Shown here one piece after another: positions 1 through 13,019 of a stretch of 60,000 bases of DNA; the first letter of the stretch is position 1; the number at the start of each line of letters is the position of its first letter. The position numbers were made by a program, and so were the translations under genes. Below the pieces are notes generated by a model. It searched no databases and was not told the DNA's origin. It saw nothing but the letters and a program-made list of their open reading frames with translations. Origin of the DNA: Symsagittifera roscoffensis (Eukaryota > Xenacoelomorpha > Acoela > Convolutidae); contig NC_087067.1 in NCBI RefSeq assembly GCF_963678635.1, positions 36,528,686-36,588,685 of the forward strand, given 5' to 3'.

Positions 1-1510
1 CTCGTGGCTAGTATAAGCTAAGGTGTTAACTTACTTAATCTTACTTAAGGGTAGTGATTGTGTTCAGGGTTGGAGAATAGTAAATCGATCCACAGGGTTC
101 AGGTATAATTAGAACGCGAGTAGTTCGTTAGATACTATTTTAAACTTACTAAGTCTAAGATTTATCCTGGGTCTGGTAAGAGGGGGGATCAAGTGAAGGA
201 TGAATAACCGAAGTTCTTCACTGTTTATCCTAATTTGAATGATTAGTTTTGTTCAAAAATTTCTATTAGTCCTGGGTTTTTAGAAAGGGTTGGATAGTGA
301 ATCGACGTTTGAGGTCGTTAGACACTCGTTTAAGTGTGTGGGGGAGAACAAAGTTGTTCTTTTTGATCCAAGGATAGGCCTTGATGATCAATTTTTAAAT
401 TTAATTAAATAGAAAATGATTTAAGATCCAAGGATAAGCCTTGATGATCTGATTTTAAAATTAAGTGAGTTTAAGTTTAAAATGTTTTAAATTTGTGTAA
501 AGAATAGATTTAGTATTTTTATGATATTAGTGAGCTTAAGATTGCTGTTATGTTTAGGCGATGAAGCTGGAACAACAGGATGATTTATAATTACTAATCA
601 TTTATTGTCATGCTACTAATTTTTATTTTGATTTTTCAATAAATATTTTTCAAACATGTTTTGTATATTACTGCAGAATTTTGGAAAACGATCTGAGATC
701 TTTTTATCAATCGTTATTGTATATTAATAATTTTGTTTAGCGCCTGAAATGATTTTGAAGATTGACTTCAAAATTTTATGTTTGCAAATGAAAATCTAAA
801 TTCAATGCTAGTAGTATTCTAAATACAAAAGTTTGTTCTGGCTTTTGCCGAACTATCATATAACTATATGGTAAGTTTCTGCTTTGTCGTATGTCGTCTC
901 TGGTTCGAGGTCTTCTTCCAATTCCGGGTAGTTCTGTTATCGTTCGGAATATTGGCTCTGATCTATTGAGTCGTAGAGACATTTCGATTAAATTATTGTC
1001 GTATAACATTTTGTAAATGTTTTGTCTAATTTCTAATCTATTATTGGTTAATGCTAAGCTATTAAGGTCTTGTTCGAGACTTATGGTCGCACCAGATGAG
1101 TTAAGGTCCGATGGGTATAACTCAAAGAGTAATTTCGGATAGGGTACACCGTCTGCTCGTCACGCTATCTTATTTTCGGCCGGATAGATTCGTGCAACTT
1201 CTTAGTCTAATACCGATCCTAATCTTACTCTTATACTATCTAGTCTCAGGTTGTTTAACTAGTCTCTGCTAGGCTCAATAGATCTAGGGTATACTGGTTT
1301 ATTGCGGCTGCTGAAGTACTCGGGAGAGTTCAACTAATTTCTAAGTTAAATTCAAATCTCTCTGGTGCTGAAATTACAAGTAATTTCAGCACTTACAAAT
1401 AAGTGGATTGTTAGTTAGATGGATCATGATTGGTTAATATTAAATACTTTACATTGGTAAAATATCTAATTTATCCAATCATAATATGTAGTTTAGATCA
1501 GGTTCCAGTT
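1..1510. repeat. Repeat family R1, copy 1 (left end cut by window)
   Basis: This stretch is similar to 29551-30720, and its last 400 bases are similar to 27795-28165. Shared blocks include a twice-repeated GATCCAAGGATAAGCCTTGA-type segment near 365-450, a GATGAAGCTGG block near 560, and the 3' block from about 1080. The minus strand has an open frame at 776-1009 whose product resembles that of 30036-30242 (shared MSLRLNRS and RPRTR segments). The plus strand at 1100-1250 encodes a hydrophobic stretch also open in the other copies. The 3' part carries a perfect palindrome at 1367-1390. No reverse transcriptase, transposase or LTR end was recognised, so the class is unknown. Confidence 0.6.
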
Positions 1511-1848
1511 TGCTGCAACTTTTTTTATTTGCGTTTCTATTATTTTAATTCAAAAATTCTGTTCGATTTTTAAAAAATGATTGCGCAAAATTTTGGCGCA
1601 TATTTCAGGTCCCGAATTAGTTACTAATTTTAGATATAAGTTCATTTTAAAGGTAACAAAATTACTTATTAAACACAAATTTGAAGTTAAATGAACTTGA
1701 GATCAGTATTTACAAAAGCAAAAACCTGATTATTTCTTAGAAATTGTATAGATTATATGTATATTCCGAAAATAGGTTCAAAAATAAACTTTTCGATTAT
1801 TTTTTTTTCAAAAATTAAATTGGTTAATAACAGTTGTGGATCTTAAAC

Positions 1849-2380
1849 ATGGCCACTGCAGGCATATCAATAAAACAAACGGAAAGTGATGCACCAAACT
1901 GTTCTATATGCACGGAGCTTTTAGTTGATCCTCGCGCATTACCTTGTGGACATTCTTTTTGTGGTTCATCAAAAAATTGTTTGGGAGCTCTGAAGAAACC
2001 TGGTGGGTTACTTAAATAAGCAATATGCAGCACAGAATACCGAATGAATATCGAAGATGTGAAACCTTTATTCGGAATTCGAGAGCACTTGGAAGGCTAC
2101 TCATCGGAAATTGGCGCCTATCAGAAAGAGATTGATGAGCTTCGGAAAAAAATGGAAGATCTCCAAAACGCTTCGTCATTTAAACCTCCAGTTTGCTCTC
2201 AATGTTTATGCGACAACTCAGTGTCTTTTTGGTGTAAGGAGTGCGAAAAAGAAATGTGCGACGATTGCTTGGAAACGCACCACGACAAGCACTCAGTTGT
2301 GGCTATCAAAAAGCATTTGAGACGGGAAGTCGAGAAAAAACTAAGCAAGGTTTCCCTGAAAGAGAACTATACAAAAACTG
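1849..2380 (+). pseudogene. TRIM-like RING/B-box gene, first exon, with a nonsense codon
   Basis: From the ATG at 1849 a single frame encodes a RING finger (CSIC at about residues 17-20, CGHSFC, then NCL), a spacer with a KPLFGIRE segment, and a B-box-type zinc site (FWCKECEKEMCDDC followed by DKHS) near 2190-2310. The frame is interrupted once, by TAA at 2017-2019, where the context (TAA followed by codons for AIC) suggests the first cysteine of the last RING Cys pair. A splice donor GTGAGC follows at 2381, at the same place as the donor of the related exon ending at 51836. RING/B-box proteins are usually E3 ubiquitin ligases or scaffolds. No downstream exon was found, so this is probably a truncated, inactive copy. 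Sequencing error at the stop is an alternative. Confidence 0.7.
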
Positions 2381-4060
2381 GTGAGCATTATGAAAAACTA
2401 TCTTTACGTGGGCACAAATTTTTTAAGCTCAAAAAATTAATTTTTGCATCAGCATTACATTTCTCTGAGCCATGGTTGCTCATAGGAATGTTTGCTCGTG
2501 TTTTTCCGAAATTGCGTTCTATAAGTGTTGATATTAAAATGAACCATTGATTTTCTGAGACAAAAGTGGTGAAAAAATTGTTACGCTGTGATTTTAGTAT
2601 TTTCATTAAAAATATATAAAAGAAACACTCAAAAACTAAAAAAAAGTTGCATCAACTTACTCGTGAAAATTCAAAAACTGCTGAAAAATATTAGTTAATT
2701 TGCCCGCTAAAATTGGCCCGCATTTAGAGTCTTCTTTGCTCTTAATTAAGCGATTCATTAAATGTTTTTGGAGCTCAAACTCAACCATCACCGATCAATT
2801 TCATCCATTCCCTTTTCCATCACAGTGTCCATAACTTTTTAAAAAAAGTATAACAAATACAGGAAGAAAGAATTTGGCATCAAAAAAATTAGTCTGCTCA
2901 GTTATGTATCTACATATAAATGTAAAATACGTAATTGTTGCCTGTTTTTCTTGCCGTTTCTTGCCATTTTTAGTTGTTGAGAAGTTCTCCAATAAAATCT
3001 TTTATTCACAATACTTAAAAACTATACCAAATTAATGTGCGGAAAAATGGGCAATTAATTTACTTGTTTTTACATGAATCGCATGCGGCTTTTTGAGGCG
3101 ATCTTTTTTTTGTTGTTGACTGGCCGAACTTCAGTTTGCTGTCTTTGTGTTTTTCTGCTTTGAATAGCCCAAATCATAATTGCTAAATGATTTAAATAGA
3201 CCGAATGTGTGCGCTCTCTAACATAAATCGTTGTAAATGGGAGATTAGCCTAGGAAAATCTGGACAAATACAGTGAGTAGCCGATGCTCCAATTTTTGAG
3301 AGTTTTTAAAACGGAATAAGTTTACAAAATTCATAAAGAAGGCAAAAAAGAACCAGTAAAAAAAACATATTTTGATTTTGAGCATTTTTGATTTTGTTTT
3401 TGGATAAACGCATTTTTGATTTGTTTTCGGATAAAAAGTTTTGACTCATATGGTCATCAAAATATTATAAAGTAATTTTTGGATGTTCAGTTCCAATTTT
3501 TTTAGTCTAGTTTCCGTGCATAAAAACAAAAATTTTGTCAAAAAACTAAAAACAAGCATAATCTGAGGTTTAATTTTTAAAAAAAAAAACTCCCAAAACA
3601 AGAAAAAAAGCAATGTCGAAATTGTTGTGCGATATTTCGTAATTGTATTCTAAAAAAATTCGTTTATATACAATCTGCGTGACCCTCCGAACACAAAAAA
3701 TTAGGGAAACTTTGAGTTCCTTTTTTTAACCAGAAACAAACGTCACCCCTCGCGAACACTCCTTTAAAATCAAATGATATTTTTTTAATTTCAAAAACGA
3801 CAAAAATTACATAAAGCGAGAGCAATTTTAAAACTTTTTTTCCGTTTTTTTTCGCAGTAATGACCGTTGCCGGAGAGTCCTTCCCGCACCGAAGTTTCTC
3901 CGATTATTATCTATTATCTGGCGATTTTGTGGTCGAACCAAAAATTATTCTTTTAATAATCAATTATCTGGTGATTTTGTGGTCGCAGAGTAAAATAATC
4001 GATTATATGGAGAAAACAATCCATTAAAAAGCTTTACTTTTATGACCATTATGTTGGAAT
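2381..4060. other. AT-rich non-coding stretch
   Basis: Rich in T and A runs, with no convincing gene. The first bases are the presumed intron after the RING/B-box exon. Two short similar segments (ATTATCTGG followed by GATTTTGTGGTCG) lie at about 3915 and 3963. Confidence 0.6.
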
Positions 4061-4107
4061 TATAATAGATTATAATAGATTATAATAGATTATAATAGAT
4101 TATAATA
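4061..4107. repeat. Minisatellite, 10-base unit
   Basis: Four exact copies of TATAATAGAT (4061-4100) and a partial fifth copy. No differences between units, so probably young or actively slipping. Confidence 0.95.
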
Positions 4108-4962
4108 TAAACAAAATGGATATAAAAATTCGATCAAAAACACAAAAATGTGCGACGTCAACTTTTTCAAATTCTTAGTTGCCTGAGCATGGAAATATAA
4201 GATTTTTAGCAGCAAAACAAGCTTTTAAGTAAATTTCGAACTGAACTTCAAGTTTTGTTACGTGTCTTGTTCTTACATCATTCTCAATCCCATCAGAACT
4301 CGAAATAATAAATTTGATTTGAATTGGCGGGATGAGCAGCAGGTATGAAAAATGACTCAACTCAACAAAAAAGACTTCGTAAATTTGTTTAATTTGCATC
4401 GTATTGTAATGGGGGAGTTGGATAATGTATCTTAGAATAAAATCTAAAAGTCTTTTTTGTTGAATAAATTCATCTTTCATGCCTGCTGCCAATCCGACCC
4501 ATATTTGATTTGGTGAATACTATGATGTTTTTCTAATGTTTTTAATTTTCAGATCAAGTTTTAATGTTCACGATAATCGCAGCTGTTTTCTGGGCGCAGC
4601 TGTTTTCTGACGATTTTGACCTGAAAGGAGACTACTCCCTCTGTTGTTCTGGGCAGGAATTCTCGTTTAGTATGACGTTTCTTCCTACGCTTTTCGATGA
4701 AGATGGTGATCAACTGAAAAGGTGTTCTAGGAGGTCAAACTATTGTCCTTTGGCTTGGCTTCTTACAGATTGTAACCGATTAAGTCGGGCGAGGGGTCGG
4801 GAACATGGTGGACTTGTAGAGACCATTTGTACTATCTCAGCTGGTGGGGTATCCTCGTTTTGATTTTGTTAAAAAGTTTTGATTTTATTGAGTATTTGTT
4901 TCGCTGAATCTTGTCGGAAGAGTTTACACCCAGACAAATTTTATCTCTGTGATAGAAGGCAC
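4108..4962. other. Unassigned DNA before the assembly gap
   Basis: An open frame of 99 codons (4564-4863, plus strand) matches no family I recognise and shows no clear domain. The rest is AT-rich. No other feature is supported. Confidence 0.4.
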
Positions 4963-5162
4963 NNNNNNNNNNNNNNNNNNNNNNNNNNNNNNNNNNNNNN
5001 NNNNNNNNNNNNNNNNNNNNNNNNNNNNNNNNNNNNNNNNNNNNNNNNNNNNNNNNNNNNNNNNNNNNNNNNNNNNNNNNNNNNNNNNNNNNNNNNNNNN
5101 NNNNNNNNNNNNNNNNNNNNNNNNNNNNNNNNNNNNNNNNNNNNNNNNNNNNNNNNNNNNNN
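4963..5162. other. Assembly gap (200 N)
   Basis: Exactly 200 undetermined bases, the usual fixed-size scaffolding placeholder, so the real distance is unknown. Frames crossing it are artefacts. Confidence 0.99.
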
Positions 5163-5567
5163 TAAATCAAAATATTGCACTAATAAATGGTTCCTTGATT
5201 TTTTGTCTTTGAATTCATACATTTAATCCAGAAAGGAAAGTTAGTTCAGCACTGCTGATGTCTATTAAAGCCATATCGATTCTATTCTATATTACGAGGC
5301 CAAGCTGTGCACTGGATAGAAGCACAACTTTGTGTCTGTAATGTTCCTGGATTCCAGAGACAAGTCTTTAAAGATGTGAAAATTTTGTCGGAACGATCAG
5401 AGGAAAGAAAAGAACAAAAGAAGAACAAATGGAGCGTCCTTGTTGCGGAATCCGCTTACAATGCACAAAATGCACAGTTTGGCCTCGTAATGTATTCGCT
5501 CTAATCTTTCTTTTGATTTTTTGCTTTCTCGTGAGTTTTTTTTACTAACTATTAAAACATATATAAA
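5163..5567. other. Unassigned DNA between the gap and the large duplication
   Basis: A 65-codon open frame at 5307-5504 has no recognisable domain. The stretch ends where the 9.5-kb duplicated segment begins. Confidence 0.4.
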
Positions 5568-6345
5568 TTATTGTCACATTGCAAAATTAACTCCTTGATG
5601 CTTATAATAGACCTGAACCAGTTTTACTATTCAAACCAGTACTAGAAGATATAGATTATAGTTCATCTCACAGTAACCTTGCTTTTCAAAATTTCCAAAA
5701 GTTTTTGGAGGCCAGAAAGAAATCAGGATTCAGGTTAGGTTTGGACTAAGAAGTTGCCGAAAAAAGAACCCAGAGAACTACGATTTTTGCTCTTCTTGGC
5801 GAAGTTACTCAAGTTCGCTGTTGGTTTCAACGAAATTTTTTTTCAGTATCAGATTGGATAAAGAGCTGGGCAATGAACCTTAAAAATGGAAGAGTGCAAA
5901 TGCCATTGATGTGTTTGTAGGTTTCGGTATGCAATAATCGCGTGAAACATGTAGTTAGGTGTAATTTCAAAATGTTTTCGTTGTGAAGAGTCCAAAAATG
6001 TCAGCTTTTGCTACCGTGTTGCAAAAAAGTAGTAGTTGTTTGGTACTGTCAATCTAGTTAGAGAAAAATTGGAAAAACTGTAACCGGCTGCGCTGGGGTA
6101 TTGTAATTTTTCTGAAGGCTGGTGGTGAGTTCATTGAGGAATTTGCCAAGTTTGTACCCTTTCACAAAAGTGTGCTTAGTTAGATCGTGCAGTTTGAGCT
6201 GGCGTCGTTTCTTAGTTCAAACATTATAGCAAGAGCTTAACATATTTTGTCACTTTTAGGGCTCGTATTATTGTGCTGTATTGACTATTATCAATCACTG
6301 CTGAGTTTGGTTGTCTGCTGAGTTCAGCTGTCTGTCGTTAGAACA

Positions 6346-9300
6346 TTAGTCGAAGACTTTAACTTTAAATGAGTAGACCCAACTTAAGAAGCTGGTCCTT
6401 GGATCCCTCAAAAGTATATCGCATGCTTTGTATCCACTTGTTTCATTTTCGGCAGGGTCGTCTTTGCTGGGTAGGCATCTCCAACCTTGTAAAGATATCA
6501 AACCCAAGGTTGGTAATGAAGATCCCGTGATGCTGATTTGTTGAATTGGTACAGTGCAGAACGTTCGTAATGTCTCTTCAGAGTGATGCGCTGTCAATCT
6601 TGATGTTTTTGGATGCTTTGACAAGGAGCGCAAATTTCGATCCAATTGAGGCGGCTTATAGCTCAAGATTTGTTATCGTTATTTCTTCCAGGGTGGCTAC
6701 CTGTGATTTCCCGATGATGAAATTGTCTTCCACTGTGTCGACGGCATAAGTGATCCTGAACTACGCAACTGATATGAGGGCATTCTTTGAGGCGTCGTTG
6801 AAGCATGAAGTTTTTTTTCGAGAGTAATTTTTCTGTTCTGAGGTATTTTGTGACAGACAGTATTTTATGTCGTTGAAGTGGTTAGGATTGTCACTCCTTC
6901 GTTGATATCCATGAAAAATTCCAGGTAGCGGCTTTGCCCCACTGAGGTTGCGTGGTCAAGGCACGTTGAAGTGATTTCAGTTATGTATTGTCAATGGCAT
7001 TTTCAATCCAATCCGACCAAGGGTCGAAGAAACAAACTTCAGTCTTCAGCACTGGATGAGGTCCTTTTTGTCCATCGAAGAGAAGTTCTCTGCTTCAACG
7101 ATAAAAACTTCTACGTCACGCTTCCACCTGCTCTCAGAAATTTTCTGATAGAAATATCGTCTGAAGTGCCGCTCTCACTGTTTCCTAAGTGATTTTCTTT
7201 GGCAGTTCATAGAAATTGCTCCGAATTCCTTGACAATTTTAAATCCACGCAGCTGAACATTGTTTGAAGGGCTTATATCAATCTACTGGCTTAGGCAGGC
7301 GTTGATACAGATTTCTAGAGGGCGTCCATTGAGAGGATTTTATACGTGATTTGCCCCAAATTTGGTAGTTTGTCGGCGTTGCCTTTGGCACCCTGGCTTT
7401 TCGTAATGGGAGGCGAGACAAAAAAAATTTCATGTCGAGTTTTTTACTGGTTTGTCTAAACAGATGATGAATCGGTTGTTTGGCAAGCCATCGGTTGTTT
7501 GGCAAATTTCGCTGGCTCTTTTAAAGCATTGCAATTTCGTAGTGTTCATTGGGTACGCAAAGTGTTGAATTTTTTAATTTGTAAGGTTTTTCTTGTTGTC
7601 TGCTGAGAGGTTGCATCGGTTTGTTTGAAATCAGTCGGTGTCCAACTTCATCGTTCGATCTACCTGATGGAACAATACAACCGTCCGATGTGAAGTGAAT
7701 GGTCTTAGGGTCGCCAAATTTGGTTAAATTCTCAGAGAAACCATCCTAACGGAGCTCAAATATTCAGAGCAAATGACCTGCCTGTATCAGTTCACTTTGA
7801 ATTGATTTATTCCACCGCTTACCTCCGCTATTAGAACACAATATTTTGCTCACCAATTGCTCTAAATTACCTAAATTATCAAAATTTGAGCCCTCATAAA
7901 TCTCCAAAAAATATTCACAGGTAAAAAACTGTTTTTAATTTGTGCTCAGGTCAACAATAGCTTCAGATGGTATAAAAAAAATAATGTCAAAAAATTTTTG
8001 TTAAAAAGAAGAAAACTGATTGAATAAGAAAACCACCTGATGCATGAAAATTCTGCAGTACATCATCGCGAACTCAGCTAAAAGTAGCTTTTTAGGGGCC
8101 ACAAGCGAATTGACGTAGGAGAATCTCAAATCAGTCATCTTAAAAGTTAAAGTTGAGCAAATTCAACTTTTTACATCAAATATCCTCGCAGACGTTTTTT
8201 TGATAACTCTGCAGCTCAACAATCAAAGTTTTCTGTCTTGATGCGATAGCTTATGTTGATTTCACTAATTTGGCGATGTTGAGTCCATTTCCTTTGAAGG
8301 TACTGCTGTGATAAGAAATTGTTGAAGGTGTTAATATCATTAGCAGGTAAATTCAATAAGTTCCATCTAAGTTGGCGTTAATGTCGTTAAGTTGATATTG
8401 ATGTTTTGTGGTCCATAGCACTAGACTGTGTCAAAATATGGTTTCGCTGAAACGGGTTGAAATGTAAACTTCAGACCTCATTGGAATTGAGGAGCAATAA
8501 AAAATTGCGAATTTTCTGTCGAAATCAAGATTTGTACAATGTGACATTTTCGCTTTTGTGTAGTGGAGTGTGATGTTTTTTACTGCATCCATCAAAATTA
8601 AACAATGATATTTTTCGCATTGTAATGCAGTGTTATGTTTTTGGTTGCATCCATCTACCCAACAAGTCTGCTTTGATTGGTAGTTGGCAAGTTTTTGGGG
8701 TGTGAGAAAGTTGAAGCAAAGTTAAAGACCTTTGACATGCGGTAGTTGGTCCTTGGGATTGGACGCTAGGAATTGCGAATTTTTTCTTAGGTAGAGGCAG
8801 TTTGGTATTTCCGAGGAATAACCTTTTTGAGACCTCTTGCGCCCAGACTGATGTTGCTGTAGTTTGCGTTGTCTGTTCGGCCAGTAGTTTGATTAAATTT
8901 TCAAATGGCTGAAGATCGTCGTTAATTGTTGCTAATATTTATTTTGTGAATTACAGCGTAGTCGATGAAGCATGTGCTTAGGTCAAAGAGTGAAGGCTAC
9001 CTGTTTTGTTGAAATTTGTCACAATTTCATTTGATTGAGCAAGGTTGCGGTAACTTTTTTTAAACTGTCAGAACGTTCGTTGTAGTTTGGATTTTGATAT
9101 GGAATCAAATATTGTAATTGTATCAGCCAAGTTCTGCGTCAGTGGATTTCTAAAATGATGAGGTTTTTCTTGATTTTGTTGTATCTTAGAGTTGAACTAG
9201 TGATTATGTCGAGACGTGAAGAAATTTTTCACTGTGTTCGTCGGGTTTCCATTGTCGTTTTTCTGGCGTTGGAGTAAGGGTTTGTACCTGGATTCGTTTT

Positions 9301-10561
9301 ATCCGTACACACGAATCAGTGGTTTTGCATCTCTGTGGATTAGTATTTGTTGTTCGGTCATATTCTCCGGGCGGGACATGCCCGTATTGTCGATTGTTGC
9401 ATTGAATAGCCCGATCCAATATAAACATTGTACCATGTTTTTATCGATCACAATTGGCTTGACCATTGGAACTGATTTTCCGGATGTCTTTGTTGCACTC
9501 TAAAGCTATTTGGAAGCGCATTACATTTAAGGTTTCAAATGAAACGGGTATTTTCTGTTATGCTGTCTGTTGAGATCCATTCTGAGGATAGAATTTTTGG
9601 TTGAATATGGAACGGGTCAGTTGATTTGGCTAGTGCTGACGGCTGTTGATTAAATTGTTCAAGAATGGTTCTGTTACTGTTTACATAATTGTTCAGTTGA
9701 TTGTCCATCTGTATCGACACGCGTTCATATGTGTTTATTGAGGTGGTCGCATAAGTATCTGCGATAGTTCCAATGTTTAATTCTCACATAAAGTTTATCG
9801 AAAATTGGTTGTACTGATTGCTGATTGCTGATTGTGAAACTATTCCAAAACGAGGTTAGTAAGTGTCGACAGATGACTTGATACCTGGAAGTTGCCATGA
9901 GGGGGGTTTGGATGTATAGAGGTGAGTTCCATGAAGATGTTGACTTGTGCATGAGCATAGTCTGTTTTTGGTATATGATAATGATGACTGTCAAACTACT
10001 TGGACTTGAATTTCAATTAAGGGAGTTGCTGAAGATAAAAATTTGTGCTGAAAAATTCAGTTGTAGCGGCGCTGTGGCTTCCGTTAGTGTGTTGTTGAGT
10101 TGGAGTTGAAGTCTAAGGTTAAGCTTCTGGGTCCGGTTCAAAATTTCTGACATGTCGACATTGAGCTGCGTGATTGATTTGATGTTCCGAAATTGGCTGC
10201 GGTGTAGTTTAGTTCCACTAGCTGGTTGATGGGGAGAAGAAAAGAGATTTCGTGCATCCTATGGGGTATCAAATAAGATATCGTACAGGTTTGTCATTGA
10301 TGAAACCTGCTTGCTTACTGTTCATGATGTTGGCCCTGGTGCTCCGGAAAAGAGTGACAAGAAGGTTGGTGACAGCGAAAGCGGGCTGCAACGTGGTGAA
10401 GTCTGCTGTCGTGCTAGCTGCTCGCTATGAAATTGATCTACTTCGGCGTTGTTCTGTTGGGTCATTGAAGAGAGCGATTTAGGGGTTTGACGGGTAATTT
10501 CATTGTTAATGGAAGTGCGAATCGCATTGAGCGTAGACAAGCTGCTGTTTAATCGTGACAA
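6346..10561 (-). pseudogene. Decayed BEL/Pao LTR retrotransposon, copy 1
   Basis: Read on the minus strand, the order is gag (high coordinates) to RNase H (low). Frames near 10561-10322 and 9994-8530 look like gag. At 8597-8563 lies the residue pattern GCSKKHHTPL, which resembles the Cys-His cluster ending BEL/Pao gag. RNase H signatures follow: HAFNDAS near 6810-6762, GKSQVATLEE...TNLEL near 6725-6664, and a WRCLPSKDDPAE segment near 6485-6450, matching the W-x-x-x-P-x-x-(D/N)-P-A-(D/E) signature of the family. Several in-frame stops and shifts break it. The integrase is missing or unrecognisable and no LTR pair was found. Clade BEL/Pao is inferred from these motifs. Confidence 0.75.
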
Positions 10562-11488
10562 AACTGATGAAGTTGTAGTTTAGCTGCAAATTTATGTAGT
10601 TGCGAGTTTTTTTTAATGAGACGGTCCAGTTATGTTTTTATTGTTCAAATTCATGCCATTCATGTGCAAAGGTGTTTTTCTTCTCACGCAAACATTTAGG
10701 GAGTCTAAAATGCTTATGAAGCTGGGAATCACAATTCTTATACCATTGTTGGCAACTAGTTTCTTTTTGGTAGGAGCGAAAAATTCGATTTTGTGTTCAA
10801 TTGAGAGCAAGTTGTTGTCGTAATTGCAATCAAATGCTGTATCCCGTGTTTCGTGCGTATTTTTGGCTGTAGTTTTCTTAAGACTACGTTTTACAGGCTT
10901 GTTTAAGCCTTAACAGAAACCCGAAACTTAAAAAGTGTCAGGAAAATTGGAGCTTTTGCAACAAAAAAAGCTAGTATATCGACAGTTTGGAGTGACCAAA
11001 AAAATTGTTCTAATGCAGAAAATAACGATAACACTTTTTTATTTGATGGATAAATTAAATACCATGATAAAGCAAAACTAAACAAAAATGAAAAAGTGAA
11101 GGCTCCAAAAACATGTGCTCTATAATACACCGGGCTAGATCTTTAATTCAAGGCAATATGAAATCATATAAATGAGAGACAAGAAAAATGGGACAGTAAA
11201 AGAGAGTTTGGGAAAGTGAACTAAACCGAATCTTGAATATCTGATAGGTGAATAGAGGGAGATCTAGAATTTTATGTGTTGAAAGTCTTTTTATGGTGGA
11301 AATTATGGGCGTTGAAAGTTTGATGCGTTGAAAAAGATTGAAAGTTTTACGTTCAATGAAACACTAACGTTCATACTTATTGAAGTAGACGCTTATTTTC
11401 ATCTTTTGAAGTAGTTAAAATTCGTTTTTTATTGTTGAAAATGCTTGAGATAACAAGTCATAGTTTTCTGGAAAAATTGCATTCGTCT
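10562..11488. other. Spacer with a diverged piece of the WSL-box block
   Basis: Present only in copy 1 of the large duplication. Bases 10790-10915 resemble 12540-12660 (CGTAATTGCAATCAAATGC through TTTTACAGG), so this holds an older fragment of the block described at 11489-13019. Open frames on both strands at 10613-10823 are short and unassigned. Confidence 0.5.
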
Positions 11489-13019
11489 GACTCAGTTTTC
11501 ATTGTTTCGGACACAAGCTTCAAAATATCTGGAACATTTTTCATTATTTGCTTTTTTATTTTTCTAATTTGATCCTGTTTGTCAACATTTTTAGCGGCAT
11601 TTGTAGAGCGACCACGTAGGTAGGATGTTAATATCGGTACCCAGAGTTATTAGAAGCTTTATTGGGCTCCCAATATTTACGGTTTTCATAATTGTTTTAC
11701 AAGGTAGTATGACTAAAATGTTAGAAACCAAGATATGAAAAACAAATACATTTACAATAGTTATATTATATGCATGCAAAATTGGCAAAGTATGACAATG
11801 GCAGGCTAAACAAATTTTTCCAACAGAAATGAGACATTTTAAGTCGTGAGAGGAGTGGAAAAGAAATGGTATAGATTTACTTTTTCACTATATTGAGATA
11901 AATTCTAGGTTGATGTCTTGATGTTAACAAAAGTGTTCGTTTTTTGATCAGTTTACAGAAGAACTCACAGGCCATGAATATGTGAAAGAGCAAAGAATCA
12001 CTGAAAAGTGCAGCTTATTTACTAGACGACGTTAGTATTAAGTAGAAAACTATCGTACTAGTGGATGAGGTCATATCCGGAGAGTTTTTTAAGCCGCCAG
12101 CAGCCGAAATTTTGATACAGCTCTAAAACGTGTTGAAAGCAGTCGAGTCGATAAAGTGCGCAATTGCGGAGGCAAAGTCCATGCCGTTTTAAACATCAGT
12201 GAGGCAACAAAACCGAATGGTTTGAAGTTCATTGAAATTGTCCAAAATAAGGCTGGGCAATGAAAGAGGACGATGACTGATGATCGCTACAAAACTGCGT
12301 GGACAAGAGCTGGCAGAATGTCTACAGTATTAATTCATCACAACTATGTGCGGTACCAATTCGTGTAACAAAATTTCTCTTACACCTTTCTTCGCGGCAT
12401 ATAACATTCTTGAGCTTTCACAGAAACAATCAGGGCGTATAGAATGTTCATTTAAAAGGAAATCAAAACAATTTTATTTTATTGGGCAATTAGTTCCCAT
12501 TTGGTAAAAGAAAATGGTTCAATTTCGTGTTCAATTGAGTGCAAGTTGTTGCCGTAATTGCAATCAAATGCGTTGTTTCCCGTTGTTTTGTACACATTTT
12601 TGGCTGTAGCTCTCTTATGACTACGTTTTACAGGTATGTTCATGACGTAGCAGAAAACCACATTTCTGTTTTGATCCTGTTTTTCGACTTTTTTGTGGAG
12701 CGACCACGTAGATAGGATGTTAATATCGGCACCCAGAGCTATTAGAGGCTTTTTTGAACTCCCAATCTTTTCTATTATCAAAATTTATTTTACGTTTTAT
12801 CCACTGAAATACCAAGCAAAAGCAGTACGATGTTTACGATGAACCATCATTTTTTATTATTCTTTACTGCGATTCTGCTCATCGCCATCACCCATTATTA
12901 ACAAGAAAAGAAAGTTGCAGGCACTTTGAGAGAGTAGGCGGCTTCATTGTCAAAAACCAAGGGGCGTTGCGATGTGACAGTTCATATCCTCTTGAATTGC
13001 GTTCTGCAGGTTTTGCCGT
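11489..13019 (-). repeat. WSL-box block, copy 1 (minus-strand frames of unknown function)
   Basis: Two related minus-strand frames, 11788-11591 and 12781-12479, both contain a G-D/A-D-INIL-x-TWSL segment (here LGADINILSTWSLHK in the second). The second continues for about 60 residues, including CYVMNIPVKRSHK. A third frame, 13109-12888, contains TLSKCLQLSFLVNNG. The underlying DNA recurs at 19702-21232 (near-identical) and at 24937-25800 (diverged, with stops). I do not recognise the product. It may be part of an unknown transposon. Confidence 0.5.

Noticed and set aside
4564-4863. 99-codon open frame
   Set aside because: No homologous pattern, no second copy, no start or splice context; left as unassigned DNA.
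4832-5226. Open frames spanning the N gap
   Set aside because: They consist mostly of undetermined bases and have no meaning.
6546-6749. Plus-strand open frames within the BEL/Pao relic
   Set aside because: Antisense shadows of the minus-strand RNase H region, whose motifs are recognisable.
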